Assembly (NCBI GenBank): GCA_016650295.1
Contig: JAENWA010000095.1
Location: forward strand, 1 to 58,658
Source: Desulfuromonadales bacterium
Lineage (GTDB): Bacteria > Desulfobacterota > Desulfuromonadia > Geobacterales > Pseudopelobacteraceae
DNA length: 58,658 nt
Direction: 5' to 3'
Shown here: positions 40,869 through 50,119 of the stretch, piece by piece
Layout of the letters: each line of letters begins with the position of its first letter
How positions within the stretch are numbered: position 1 is the first letter of the stretch
Translations under genes and position numbers: made by a program
Notes under the pieces: generated by a model
Told to the model about the DNA's origin: nothing
Databases searched by the model: none
The model's input: the letters and a program-made list of their open reading frames with translations, nothing else

Positions 40869-42395
40869 TCAGCCGGATGGCCAAATGAACCAGTTGGAAG
40901 TAACTGAGGAGAGGAAAAACGGAAAGTCGGAAATTATGAAAAACAGCGCTACAGCTACAAATACTGCCAGTCTCCAAGACCTGCCGCTGAAGAGGCGCAT
41001 CAGGTAACAGCTTGAAAGCACGTAGATCGGACCGATTACGGGAAAAATGTAGCGCCCCTGCAGCGACAACCAGATTGATCGATAATCGAGGTATGTCCGG
41101 TAGTTGACAACGTACATAAGAAAAATAGCATAAAAAGCGGCGATTACCCCCAGGTAAGCCGGCAGCCAACCAGTTTCCCGTGGCCGCCAGCGAATCAGGA
41201 ATGCCAATCCAGCCAATCCCATCAAGCCAATCACCAGAAATATTTTGAACTCCGTAATCGGCATGGGCAGATGGGCAAATACACCGAAGACCCCAGCGCA
41301 CATCGTCTCCACCCAGATCGGTATGTATTCCAACGGTGAAATGACCGGTTCCCCACTCTTTATCTGAAAATCAAAGTCCTCTATAAGACCGACTGTATTG
41401 TCACGATCTCCCTTATGGCTGATAATCGTGGTCATTTCCAGCGCCTTTTTTTTCGTGACCTTCCCCTCTTTAAACATCGTAAATATCATATTGCGGGCCT
41501 GGGTACGGTATTTCATCGCGATTTCGGGGGAGAGGACAACCTCCATATCAGGAGTCAGGTTCCTGTAATTAAAAATATTGCCGCCGTAGAGTTGGAGGTT
41601 GAACACAAGACCGATGACTATGCCGAAGGTCAGGCACAAGCTGTACCTTCCCGACGGGCGAAACCAGGATGACAGGGCGGATGGCAGCAAACGCAGCTTT
41701 TTGAACTCATTAGCCAGCAGAATGACCATCAGCACCAGAACAAGCGGTAAAAATGTGGGTTTCATAAGACAGCCCACCAGCTGACAGAGAAATGATGCGG
41801 CCAGCAGCGTGCCAGAGCGGTTGCAGAAAAAGGCCAGCAGATAATAGATCGACATGGCAGCCAGAAGGTTGGTCAGATTGTCGTAAGACACGGAAGCTGA
41901 GAGAAACGAAAACATGACGGTGTTGGTCATGGCAATAATCAGCAACAGCTGGGTGAGACGGTCGTCCGTCAGCAGTCGAAGTGTGCGCCAGGCGAAGTAT
42001 ACCGTGCCGAAGGCAAACGGGATATTGCACAGGCGCAGGAAGACCAGATCATGAATGCCGAAAAAATTAAGATGGAGCAGCTTCCCCATGATCCAGTAAT
42101 AAAGCCAGGGGATGGTGGTGACAAGACCATACTGATACGTTTCAGGCGAATTCTCGGGCAGAAGGAAAACCTTGGAAAAGATCCGGCTGACGGCAAAATG
42201 GGTAACCTCGTCCGGCGGCACGGATGACGAGATCTTTAAGGCGAAAAACAAAAGGCGCAAACCGAAGTAGACCAGCAGAGCAGTAGTAAGCCATCGCATC
42301 TGACTTTTTGAGGGAAAATAGTCATCCGCTGTGACCCGAGGAACTGACAATACTGAACTCGGCTGTATCTGCTGGTTTGACGGTTCACCGGACAT
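40869..42395 (-). CDS. GT-C-type polytopic membrane protein (DUF2142/GT39-like)
   Basis: The 508-residue protein has about 11 membrane segments. After the first, the loop reads SSVPPDEVTHFAVSR, an Asp-Glu pair in the position typical of GT-C enzymes, and a long loop lies near residues 270-360. It is probably a polyprenyl-phosphate-dependent glycosyltransferase or a DUF2142 relative; the substrate is unknown. It starts at 42395 with AGGAAAAG upstream and lies downstream of the 42470 gene on the same strand. Confidence 0.7.
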   Translation of the reverse strand: MSGEPSNQQIQPSSVLSVPRVTADDYFPSKSQMRWLTTALLVYFGLRLLFFALKISSSVPPDEVTHFAVSRIFSKVFLLPENSPETYQYGLVTTIPWLYYWIMGKLLHLNFFGIHDLVFLRLCNIPFAFGTVYFAWRTLRLLTDDRLTQLLLIIAMTNTVMFSFLSASVSYDNLTNLLAAMSIYYLLAFFCNRSGTLLAASFLCQLVGCLMKPTFLPLVLVLMVILLANEFKKLRLLPSALSSWFRPSGRYSLCLTFGIVIGLVFNLQLYGGNIFNYRNLTPDMEVVLSPEIAMKYRTQARNMIFTMFKEGKVTKKKALEMTTIISHKGDRDNTVGLIEDFDFQIKSGEPVISPLEYIPIWVETMCAGVFGVFAHLPMPITEFKIFLVIGLMGLAGLAFLIRWRPRETGWLPAYLGVIAAFYAIFLMYVVNYRTYLDYRSIWLSLQGRYIFPVIGPIYVLSSCYLMRLFSGRSWRLAVFVAVALFFIISDFPFFLSSVTSNWFIWPSG

Positions 42396-42469
42396 TCAAT
42401 CTTTTCCTTTCCAACCAAGCTATTTAAAATTACCACTTGGCCAAACACCGAAATTTTTAATCGTTCCCT

Positions 42470-44410
42470 TTACGGCCCTTTTCTTCGCAGAATAAGGATA
42501 TTTCCCAGATCTTCAGCAACGCTGTATTTCTCACGCAGATAGCCGGCCACTTCCGGCACCTGAACATCTTCCGGGATATCGTCGATCCGCCAAGTATCCA
42601 GGCTGTATACCACATATTGCGGTTTGTTATGCTCCAATTCAGTCACCATTTCCCGACGTTGCGCCGTAGTTATGGCAAAATAGGAAAAGACGAAACGGGT
42701 TGGAACACTGCGGTTAAAGAGGAAATAGTACGCCGCTTCATTGGGGAAAAAGAGGACATAGTCCCCCGGCTTCGTGTAACGATCGAGGGCATTTCCAATT
42801 TTCACCAGATCCGCAGCCGTTGCAGGGTCATAGAAAGTTCCACCACGGCTCAGGTGGGGCAGCGCCACCCCAGTCTCCTGCACCGTGAATTTTGAGGGGA
42901 ACCGGCGCATCTCGGTAAAGACATTCACAATATTTTCGCGCAGTACGCGAGAAGTACCGAACAGGAGGACGAGAGACAACAGGAGGGCTCCGATCAGTAT
43001 GCGCCGCCCAGTTTTCAGGGCTTTCAAAGGACAGTCGGCCAGCCCCCTGACCGCATCGTCGAACATAAGAGACGTGAGCAGAAGTGCCGGCGGCAAGGCA
43101 AAAAAGAAGTGGCTTTCATCCGATCTGCCGAGAGCTGCACGGAACAGAAGCAGGCCGAAGACCAGCAGTGCGACCCTGAAATGAATTTCCCGGTTGCCCA
43201 GGCCGAGGAAAAGGAGGACAAGCAGAGTGATGGCGGTAAGGAGATATATCCCGATCATCCAGTAGGGGAAGTAAACCCCGCCGGTCAGGGGATCTGCCAA
43301 AAATTGCATAAAAGATGGAAAAGGAAGCGATCCATAGCCAAGCGTGACCAGCTTGGGGTAACCATACAGACTCTCGAAAAATCGGTCGAGGGCGCCCTGG
43401 CGATACATGTATCCCAGCATCGGGAGCACCACCAGGCAGCAGCCCATGGCAACAAGCCCGCACTGTTTGATCAGCCGGCGATATGCCTTCGTTGTATAAG
43501 CCTCAAGACACAGAAAAACCCCTGTCGCAATAAGCGCGCAGAGGCCGACCTCCTGGCTGAACAGCAGGCTGATCCCCAGCACCGTTCCGGCTGCCACTGC
43601 CGGCATCTTGCGTTCGCTACCCGCATGCCGATAGATAATCAGCAGGGGGACAAATCCCAGGAAAACTCGCAGGAGAGTGGCATTGGTCCGTCCGCCCCCC
43701 CCGATGAAGAGTGCTCCCATGAGCAGTGTTGATGAAATGAGAATAACTCGGTTCCGTATGGTCCGGTTAAGAACGGTCACAAGGATCACGGCCGAGATCA
43801 GGGTCAGCCCATAGGAATAGAACCGGCCGACCATCACCGAAGCCCCGAAGATTTTCATGGTCCAGGCCAGGGGATAAACGACAAGCGGGCCGTAGAGGCA
43901 GAAGAAGTCGCGCGCGTAGTCACCGCCATTCAGAATGATCTGCGCATCAGCAAGAAATTGTCCCTCCTCGCCGAGGAAAGCCCACCCTCCTGCAGGTTCA
44001 TAGAAATTGTTGATATTGAAGTTTGCCAACAGAACGGCCAGGAGAAGGAACAGCATTATGACGCGGCGGTTGACGGGCAATCCTGCCTTAGCCGTGGACC
44101 GGCTCCGGAACAGGAGCGCCAGTTCAGCTCGCCGCCCCCTGCTCCAGACGAGCCAGGCGCCAAGCGAAAAAGTAACCGGCAGCAGGATGAATGCCGCATA
44201 CAAAAGAACGTCTCTGCTTTTGGGGTAACCTGCCAGTATGGTCTTGCTGGCAATGCCTAATCGCTTGGCCTCGGCTATCTCGGCCGAAAAATCTATCGGC
44301 AGACTACTAACCAGGGCGGCGACCACGACACCGGCCAGGCAACCACAGGCTAGAACAGCCCAATGGGTGAAGCAGAGGCGATTGGGAGATGTCTTTTCCG
44401 AGGAGTCCAT
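42470..44410 (-). CDS. Large polytopic membrane protein, GT39-like
   Basis: The 646-residue protein has about 12 hydrophobic segments. The loop after the third membrane segment reads NINNFYEPAGGWAFLGEEGQ, with acidic residues where GT-C enzymes have their catalytic pair. A C-terminal soluble domain of about 130 residues resembles those of dolichyl-phosphate-mannose-type transferases (YVLFFPNEAAYYFLFNRSVP). The start is placed at ATG 44410, two bases after the methyltransferase stop; the frame runs open to 44590, but that would overlap the upstream gene by 178 bases. It is likely part of a surface glycan assembly operon. Confidence 0.7.
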   Translation of the reverse strand: MDSSEKTSPNRLCFTHWAVLACGCLAGVVVAALVSSLPIDFSAEIAEAKRLGIASKTILAGYPKSRDVLLYAAFILLPVTFSLGAWLVWSRGRRAELALLFRSRSTAKAGLPVNRRVIMLFLLLAVLLANFNINNFYEPAGGWAFLGEEGQFLADAQIILNGGDYARDFFCLYGPLVVYPLAWTMKIFGASVMVGRFYSYGLTLISAVILVTVLNRTIRNRVILISSTLLMGALFIGGGGRTNATLLRVFLGFVPLLIIYRHAGSERKMPAVAAGTVLGISLLFSQEVGLCALIATGVFLCLEAYTTKAYRRLIKQCGLVAMGCCLVVLPMLGYMYRQGALDRFFESLYGYPKLVTLGYGSLPFPSFMQFLADPLTGGVYFPYWMIGIYLLTAITLLVLLFLGLGNREIHFRVALLVFGLLLFRAALGRSDESHFFFALPPALLLTSLMFDDAVRGLADCPLKALKTGRRILIGALLLSLVLLFGTSRVLRENIVNVFTEMRRFPSKFTVQETGVALPHLSRGGTFYDPATAADLVKIGNALDRYTKPGDYVLFFPNEAAYYFLFNRSVPTRFVFSYFAITTAQRREMVTELEHNKPQYVVYSLDTWRIDDIPEDVQVPEVAGYLREKYSVAEDLGNILILRRKGP

Positions 44411-44412
44411 GG

Positions 44413-45300
44413 CTACGCGCCTTCTCTTGATGAATTTCTGCCATTTCGTGCCAACACCAGCATTTCGCCACAATACACAGGAAAATTCCATTCTTTCAGG
44501 CTTGCCGGCAGCAGGGTATCGACGATACGACACAGAGGGGTCATCAGGAAATGAGGATAAACCCTGAATTGGTTGGCAACATAGGCGCAATTGAGAATCT
44601 TGGCGGCAGCGCCATTTAACACCACCGAGAAACCGCTTTCCGACAGAAGGCGCGTGATAGTCTCCGGTGAAAAATAGTGAAGATGCTCCTGCTTGTAGTG
44701 ACTCCAGCGCCCCCCCATCAGGCGGGCGGACAGACTTGTGACATCAGGGGTGACTATCATCAGCATGCCATCGGGGCGGAGCAGCCGCCTGACCTCACTG
44801 AGGAACGGACGGGGATCCGGGACATGTTCCAGAAGATCGGAAAGTGTGACCAGATCGAAGTAACCGTCGGGATAGTGCGCCTGTTCTAGAGTGCCATTGA
44901 AGACATGATCTCCAAATGTGCGCCTGGCCAGCTCAGACGCATAGTCTGACAACTCGACACCAAACACCTCCCAGCCTGCCGACGCCGCAACCTCCAGAAA
45001 ATAGCCGGTGGCGCACCCTACATCCAGCACCCTGCCGATAGGCACTAAGCCGGCCAGTCTCTTCATTCTACGAACAAAGGTTCCTTGCTTCATGACACGG
45101 GTGGACTCATCATCGTCGCCAGCAATCCCCCAGCTCCGGTAATAGTCTGACCGGTACATCTCCCGTAATTGCTCGTCATCAGGCTGCGGAGAAAGGAAAA
45201 CCATCCCACAGGCGCACTGCCTGATGGGCAGGCGGTGCTGCTGGTAGCGGAGGGGAGCATCCGATGCTCCGCAGAGTGGACAACAAAGATCAGACGACAC
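44413..45300 (-). CDS. SAM-dependent methyltransferase with N-terminal zinc motif
   Basis: The 295-residue protein begins with a zinc-ribbon-like CCPLCG...RQCACG segment. It then has the class I methyltransferase core: VLDVGCATGYFLEVA (SAM-binding, about residue 108), GVELSDYASELA, and VTLSDLLEHVPDP. It belongs to the methyltransferase 11/23-type enzymes of glycan clusters, which methylate sugars or lipid carriers. GTG 45300 is chosen as start because it lies at the end of the GT9 gene with GGGGG upstream; the longer open frame (to 45567) lies entirely over the GT9 gene. Confidence 0.88.
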   Translation of the reverse strand: MSSDLCCPLCGASDAPLRYQQHRLPIRQCACGMVFLSPQPDDEQLREMYRSDYYRSWGIAGDDDESTRVMKQGTFVRRMKRLAGLVPIGRVLDVGCATGYFLEVAASAGWEVFGVELSDYASELARRTFGDHVFNGTLEQAHYPDGYFDLVTLSDLLEHVPDPRPFLSEVRRLLRPDGMLMIVTPDVTSLSARLMGGRWSHYKQEHLHYFSPETITRLLSESGFSVVLNGAAAKILNCAYVANQFRVYPHFLMTPLCRIVDTLLPASLKEWNFPVYCGEMLVLARNGRNSSREGA

Positions 45301-46480
45301 GTTTGTATTGCCCCCAGATATCGCTGAAATGCTCCCGCATGCCGTCAAGAACGGCCTCGGCATGAATGCCCTGCATGCAGACGTTCTGCCCGCTACAGGG
45401 GGCTGTCTTGACATTGAACACATTGAGACAGGGGCTGCAGTATACACCTTCGTAAAAGACCAGAGCATCCCCCCCCACAGGCCCATAGAGCATCGGCGTC
45501 TCCGGTCCGAAAAAGGAGACCGTGGCGATGCCGAGCGATGCAGCAAGGTGAAGCGGCCCACTGTCATTGGTGATGAAGATCCGGCAGCGTCTCAGGATTT
45601 CAACTAGGTCTTCCAGATTAGTCTTCCCCGAAAGATTGATGATACGGCCGTCACGAGGCAACTCCGCAACCATCTCAGCCACATACTCCGCTTCGGCGGG
45701 AGTGCCGATGAATACCAGCCTGGCATTCAACTCATTCAGCAGCCCGCGCGCCAGTGTGAGAAACTCCCTCTTTGGCCAACGCCGTTCCAGGGAGAGTTCG
45801 CTGGCGTTCACATTGAAACCTATCAGCAGATCCTCTGGCCCGACCCCTTCCCGTGTCAGCAAGACTCCGGCAGCCTTTCTTTCCTCATCCGTTATCAACG
45901 GCGGCTGCAACGTAAAATCATCAACCGTAACGTCCAAAGGCGCCGCCAGCGCGCCGAATACCTCGGTAATATGCTTGTAATTGTTGTAGTAAACCTGCTC
46001 GGTCAGAAGATCGCCCCGCCACATCTGCCGGAGGAAATACCCGATTCTGATCGGACTGCCTGAAAGATATGTAACAATCGTGGAAAATTTGGAGAAAAAC
46101 TCCATGTCAATAGTGGCGTCATAGCGCTTGCGCCTGATCCGGCCGATGACGCGAAACAGATCGCATGCAAAGTGCAACAACGAATCGGTACGGAGAGTAT
46201 GGATCTCATCCACCAGGCCGAGGCGCTCGACCATATCCCTGTTTCCGGCAAAGGTAAGGAAACCGATCTTGACGTTGGGATTTCGAGACTTGATGGTGCG
46301 CAACATCGGGGAAGCCAGCAGAATGCTGCCGATTCCGAAGTATTTCATTACCAGGACGCGACGTAGGGGGGTATGGTTGGCACATCGAAATGGCGATCTA
46401 ATACGTTGAAAAAGATCGAGCATCAGGCAGACCGGAATGCCCACGAAATGGTCGATCGCTTTCATAGTGCGAATATTCAT
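45290..46480 (-). CDS. GT9 (heptosyltransferase-family) glycosyltransferase
   Basis: The 396-residue protein has the GT9 N-terminal RRVLVMKYFGIGSILLASP, a central GFNVNASELSLERRWP, and the C-terminal donor-site motif FITNDSGPLHLAASLGIATV with FFGPETPMLYGP. Family members add heptose or other sugars to lipopolysaccharide core at the inner face of the membrane. The donor here is unknown. It overlaps the methyltransferase gene by 11 bases, indicating coupling. A pseudogene tail ends five bases before its start. Confidence 0.92.
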   Translation of the reverse strand: MNIRTMKAIDHFVGIPVCLMLDLFQRIRSPFRCANHTPLRRVLVMKYFGIGSILLASPMLRTIKSRNPNVKIGFLTFAGNRDMVERLGLVDEIHTLRTDSLLHFACDLFRVIGRIRRKRYDATIDMEFFSKFSTIVTYLSGSPIRIGYFLRQMWRGDLLTEQVYYNNYKHITEVFGALAAPLDVTVDDFTLQPPLITDEERKAAGVLLTREGVGPEDLLIGFNVNASELSLERRWPKREFLTLARGLLNELNARLVFIGTPAEAEYVAEMVAELPRDGRIINLSGKTNLEDLVEILRRCRIFITNDSGPLHLAASLGIATVSFFGPETPMLYGPVGGDALVFYEGVYCSPCLNVFNVKTAPCSGQNVCMQGIHAEAVLDGMREHFSDIWGQYKRVV

Positions 46481-46484
46481 TAGT

Positions 46485-46741
46485 TCACTTTGTCCGGCTG
46501 CCGATGGCGCTGTTTTTCTGCTGCATGAGGCTGCGCAGGGTTTCCATGCTTCTGATCGCGTTGATACGGTGGCCTACCACATCGGATTCCTTTGGCAGCA
46601 GCATCCTTTCGAAATACGCAATCGCCTTGCGATGGTCACCAAGGTAGTAGTATGACCGGGCGAGCAAGTCAAGCGTATCAAGCGCATCTTCTTTTTCACC
46701 AAGGCTGCCGGCAAACTGTGGATAGCCTCATTCCGTTCCTT
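46485..46741 (-). pseudogene. Frameshifted 3' fragment of a TPR membrane protein gene
   Basis: The last 60 codons (SYYYLGDHRKAIAYFERMLL, then PKESDVVGHR) match the C-terminus of the protein at 53702 (SYYYLGDNPKAIEYFKRMLL). Just upstream the match continues in another frame (NEAIHSLPAALVKK against REAIGPLQAALMKN), with the shift within an A-rich GTGAAAAAGAAG run. No start or membrane domain is left, so this is a decayed copy. From 46742 to 46875 I see no gene. Confidence 0.8.
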
Positions 46742-46875
46742 TATTCTGGAAGACCAAGAGTGTTGTGTCCTTTGAATGCATTGTACAGACACACAGCAGT
46801 AAAACTTCGGTAATATGCAGAGGTTCAGGGGTTGCTTCGTTTTTAAATATCCCCAGAAAGGTCGTAAGTTTGTAT

Positions 46876-48321
46876 TTACTCCGATTGATTACTGATGTTT
46901 TTCAGGGCAATAGCCTTTTCTAAGACAATATTTGCACCCTTGAAATCAGGGGTTATAATAAGTGTCTCTTGGAATTCCTTTATTGCTCCATCCAGGTCTC
47001 CTTTATGAAAAAGAGCTAAACCTAGGGTGTAATGAGCAACATCGTTATCTGTTGTTACTTGTAGGGCGTGCTTAAAAAGAGAAGTGCTGTCCCTCCAATA
47101 ATCCAACTGTTGCCAAGTCAGAATTGCTGATATAAATATGATTGCACTAGCAAAAAAAGTAAGAAGGCTATTGCGATGTTTCAAACCTCTTGTCAAATCA
47201 GGTATACCCCATGCGACCATGATGAAAAGTCCTACCAAAGGAATATATGAGTAGCGGTCTGCCATTGATTGTGAACCAACCTGTATAAGACCAATCACCG
47301 GCACTAGGGTGAAAAGAAACCAGAACCATCCCATCGGAAGGTATGGATATTCACGCCCGAAGCGAATAACTAAGGTGGTTACAATAATCAGTATGGTAAA
47401 TGAAACAAAGATCATCCATATTTGAAACGACGTTGGGTATGGGTAGTACACTGCGAGATTATGCGGAAAAATGGTTTTAACTATATATTTAACATATGAA
47501 ATAACAATATTAATAGTGCGAATATTAAAATCAATATCGTGTGGACTAACCACTGAATTATCAAGAGCTTGAGCTAAAAAAGTAACTATTGCCGATAAAA
47601 CTGATAAGAGAAAGAAAGGTATTTTCTCTTTGACCAGTGAAAGGAACCTGCCAAATAAATGGCGTAGACATTGATCATCCCTAGCATATCGATAGCGATC
47701 GAGAGGCCATAAATCTACGAGGAGCATGATTACGGGAAGAGTTACGAGCATTGGTTTCGACATAAGGCCGAGCATAAAAGATAAAAAAGCGAGGATGTAA
47801 AAAGCTGGCTTTAGATTTCTACTATATTCGCCATAAAACAGGAGAGTTAAAAAGCAGAAGAATGCGCTGAGGACATCCTTCCGCTCTGCAATCCATGCAA
47901 CCGATTCAACATGCAGAGGGTGAAGAGCAAATAATGCAGCAACGAATAAGCTTTGCCACAATGCGCCACTAAATCGGAGCAAGAGAAGCAATAGCAGTAC
48001 AGAGTTAACGGTATGAATAATGACGTTTGTAATATGGTGTCCACGAGGATTCATACCATAAATCTGAACATCTAACATATGAGAAATCCATGTGATTGGA
48101 TGCCAGTTAGCAGAATGACTGGTTGTAAAAGCCCAGAATATGTTGCTACCAGTTATACCACTTACTACATGGGGGTTCTCAGTGACATATTCAGCATCAT
48201 CGTAATTTAAGAACTCATGACTTGCTGTTTTAAAATATACCCCAAATGTAATAGTTGATAATAGCAAACAAGCTATGACTATATTACGTGTCGATGTATT
48301 AAAACCAATTTGAAACACCAT
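46876..48321 (-). CDS. TMTC-like membrane protein with short TPR tail
   Basis: The 481-residue protein has about ten membrane segments. After the first, the loop reads FLNYDDAEYVTENPHV with the Asp-Asp pair, and downstream are NWHPITWISHMLDVQIYG and LFALHPLHVESVAWIAERKD, which are strongly conserved TMTC/DUF1736 motifs. A single TPR-like unit follows (HYTLGLALFHKGDLDGAIKE). It probably uses a polyprenyl-linked sugar in the periplasm. The start has a perfect AAGGAGGT ribosome-binding site. Base composition is more AT-rich than in neighbouring genes, which hints at acquisition. Confidence 0.85.
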   Translation of the reverse strand: MVFQIGFNTSTRNIVIACLLLSTITFGVYFKTASHEFLNYDDAEYVTENPHVVSGITGSNIFWAFTTSHSANWHPITWISHMLDVQIYGMNPRGHHITNVIIHTVNSVLLLLLLLRFSGALWQSLFVAALFALHPLHVESVAWIAERKDVLSAFFCFLTLLFYGEYSRNLKPAFYILAFLSFMLGLMSKPMLVTLPVIMLLVDLWPLDRYRYARDDQCLRHLFGRFLSLVKEKIPFFLLSVLSAIVTFLAQALDNSVVSPHDIDFNIRTINIVISYVKYIVKTIFPHNLAVYYPYPTSFQIWMIFVSFTILIIVTTLVIRFGREYPYLPMGWFWFLFTLVPVIGLIQVGSQSMADRYSYIPLVGLFIMVAWGIPDLTRGLKHRNSLLTFFASAIIFISAILTWQQLDYWRDSTSLFKHALQVTTDNDVAHYTLGLALFHKGDLDGAIKEFQETLIITPDFKGANIVLEKAIALKNISNQSE

Positions 48322-48412
48322 ACCTCCTTAAGCGAATAACAACTCCAAAGTAAAAGTAGTAAGTGATTGCAGATTTTGCCTCTGCTTCAAGACAGAGCAG
48401 ACATAATGAGTG

Positions 48413-50020
48413 CTATACTCCACTTTTTCTTTTAAAGATTTTCACAATACTTTCAGATATGGGCGTATATCCTACAGCTTCATTATCCCAAATATATCTG
48501 GTTGAATAAGTGCCAATATCTATTACTCCCACCGGATCATAAAGGTTATCAATATAAAGTCCTCCCCAATTAAAAATTGCCTTGATAGAAGATGTTCGCA
48601 CCAACCATGATGAGGGAACATTTACAAAAACAATATATGTTGGACGTGCCGCCTCAATTTCACGAATCATTTGCATCTGCATACGCTCTGCATTAGGCTG
48701 GTTTTCCATCAGACCGTACATGTATATATGGCCAGTAGCTGAAAGTCTATCAGCGTAAAATAATATTTCTGGTTCAGATCCAAGGACCGCAATTTTCTCA
48801 TCGGATGTGGAGTGGTTTTTGATGTAATTGGCAATTTGAAGAGACTCAGGAAAGGGGTTTGCTCCATAAGTTGCACGGCTCACTTCAACTGGAGATAATT
48901 CATAAAATATATTTTTTTCATGGTAGAGACTGTAAGTAATGGCTGTTATAAACAGGAGAGTCTGAATAAATTGTGTATACATCACTGACTTAAATGTGAA
49001 AAGACAAGAACTTATCCCCGCACCTATCATTATCGCCACGGATGGTAGAATCAAAATAAAGTAGTGCCCTCGAAAAAACAATCCCGGACAGATCGACAAG
49101 AACGAAAACACGAGGAATCCGAATACGAAAAGTTTGTCATCACAACATTTTTTTTTTGTTACGAGTAAGATACCCCCGAAACCTGCAAGAAACCATAGCG
49201 GCAACTGTGACTTTGCAATATCGCTAAAAGAATCTTTGAAATCATTCCAGCCGAACTCAAGTGTCTGACTTGAAGTGTATTCATAAGCGTACTGTACGGT
49301 CCAAAACCAGAAATTTGCAAAGCTTCCGGCCTCGACCATCCAAAAGGCAATCAACGCATAGGGAATGATGGTTCCAAGCAGGAAGAGGAAACTTCCAGCT
49401 ATACGAGCTCTTTTATCAAAGAGGGGATTTTTCCAGACACACCACAATAAATATAGAACGGCGAAAATAAACAGCAACACAGCATGTTGCTTCATAGTGA
49501 TGGCCATGCCAAAACAGAGTCCACTTATTAAAAGAAGTACAATTTGCCTTTTATCATTGGAGCGGAGCAACAGCAGGAACCCTGCTAAAGCAAACAGCAC
49601 AACAAAATGGGTTGCATGGGCAAAAAGACCTTCCACCGAACAACTGAGCGATAATACTGCGTAACTGGCGCAAGAGAACAAAGCAGCGTTACCATCAAAG
49701 AGCCTTTTTGTGAGCAGGTATACCAAGTAGATGCATGCGCCATTGACAATTATTAACCCTACATGGATTCCTGCAGGAGTCTGGCCAAACAGAAACATGA
49801 AGAAAGCATATACTACGCTGACACCTGGGAGTTTCATAGTGTAGGCATGGGTAAACGGAGGAATACCTTTCAACAGGAGTTGCCCCATGTAGGCAAACTC
49901 TCCTTCATCCCGTTCTAAAGGTACCGTCATGAGTCGGATGCGCACATAAAGGACAATTGCCAGTACTAATGAGACAACAATATATGGAACGTATTTACTC
50001 AGGCTATCTATTTTCATCAT
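48413..50020 (-). CDS. GT39/ArnT-type membrane glycosyltransferase
   Basis: The 535-residue protein starts at ATG 50020 with AGGT five bases upstream. It shares with the protein at 39228 the loop LERDEGEFAYMGQLLL, the KLPGVSVVYAFFMFLFGQTP stretch and the C-terminal IAVLGSEPEILFYADRLSAT. It is therefore a paralogue with about 11 membrane segments and a soluble C-terminal domain. The open frame extends to 50113 through the duplicated leader. AT-rich composition sets it apart from the 39228 copy, which suggests a separate origin rather than recent duplication within this strain. Confidence 0.85.
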   Translation of the reverse strand: MMKIDSLSKYVPYIVVSLVLAIVLYVRIRLMTVPLERDEGEFAYMGQLLLKGIPPFTHAYTMKLPGVSVVYAFFMFLFGQTPAGIHVGLIIVNGACIYLVYLLTKRLFDGNAALFSCASYAVLSLSCSVEGLFAHATHFVVLFALAGFLLLLRSNDKRQIVLLLISGLCFGMAITMKQHAVLLFIFAVLYLLWCVWKNPLFDKRARIAGSFLFLLGTIIPYALIAFWMVEAGSFANFWFWTVQYAYEYTSSQTLEFGWNDFKDSFSDIAKSQLPLWFLAGFGGILLVTKKKCCDDKLFVFGFLVFSFLSICPGLFFRGHYFILILPSVAIMIGAGISSCLFTFKSVMYTQFIQTLLFITAITYSLYHEKNIFYELSPVEVSRATYGANPFPESLQIANYIKNHSTSDEKIAVLGSEPEILFYADRLSATGHIYMYGLMENQPNAERMQMQMIREIEAARPTYIVFVNVPSSWLVRTSSIKAIFNWGGLYIDNLYDPVGVIDIGTYSTRYIWDNEAVGYTPISESIVKIFKRKSGV

Positions 50021-50099
50021 CACATACCTGGTTGTTAGTGTTAACGGGCACTCGTATAAACCACCAAGCAAGAACAGCCAGTGGGTAGTTTGCAACAGT
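49960..50099. repeat. 140-bp direct repeat, copy A (gene start and leader)
   Basis: The sequence from CAGTACTAATGAGAC to TTTGCAACAGT is nearly identical to 53451-53590. It covers the first codons and leader of the GT39 gene at 48413. Confidence 0.85.
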
Positions 50100-50119
50100 G
50101 TGCGAATATGCAAACCGTA

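Noticed and set aside
45301-45567. N-terminal extension of the methyltransferase to 45567
   Set aside because: It would lie entirely over the GT9 gene in another frame and has no methyltransferase homology; the zinc-motif domain begins at GTG 45300.
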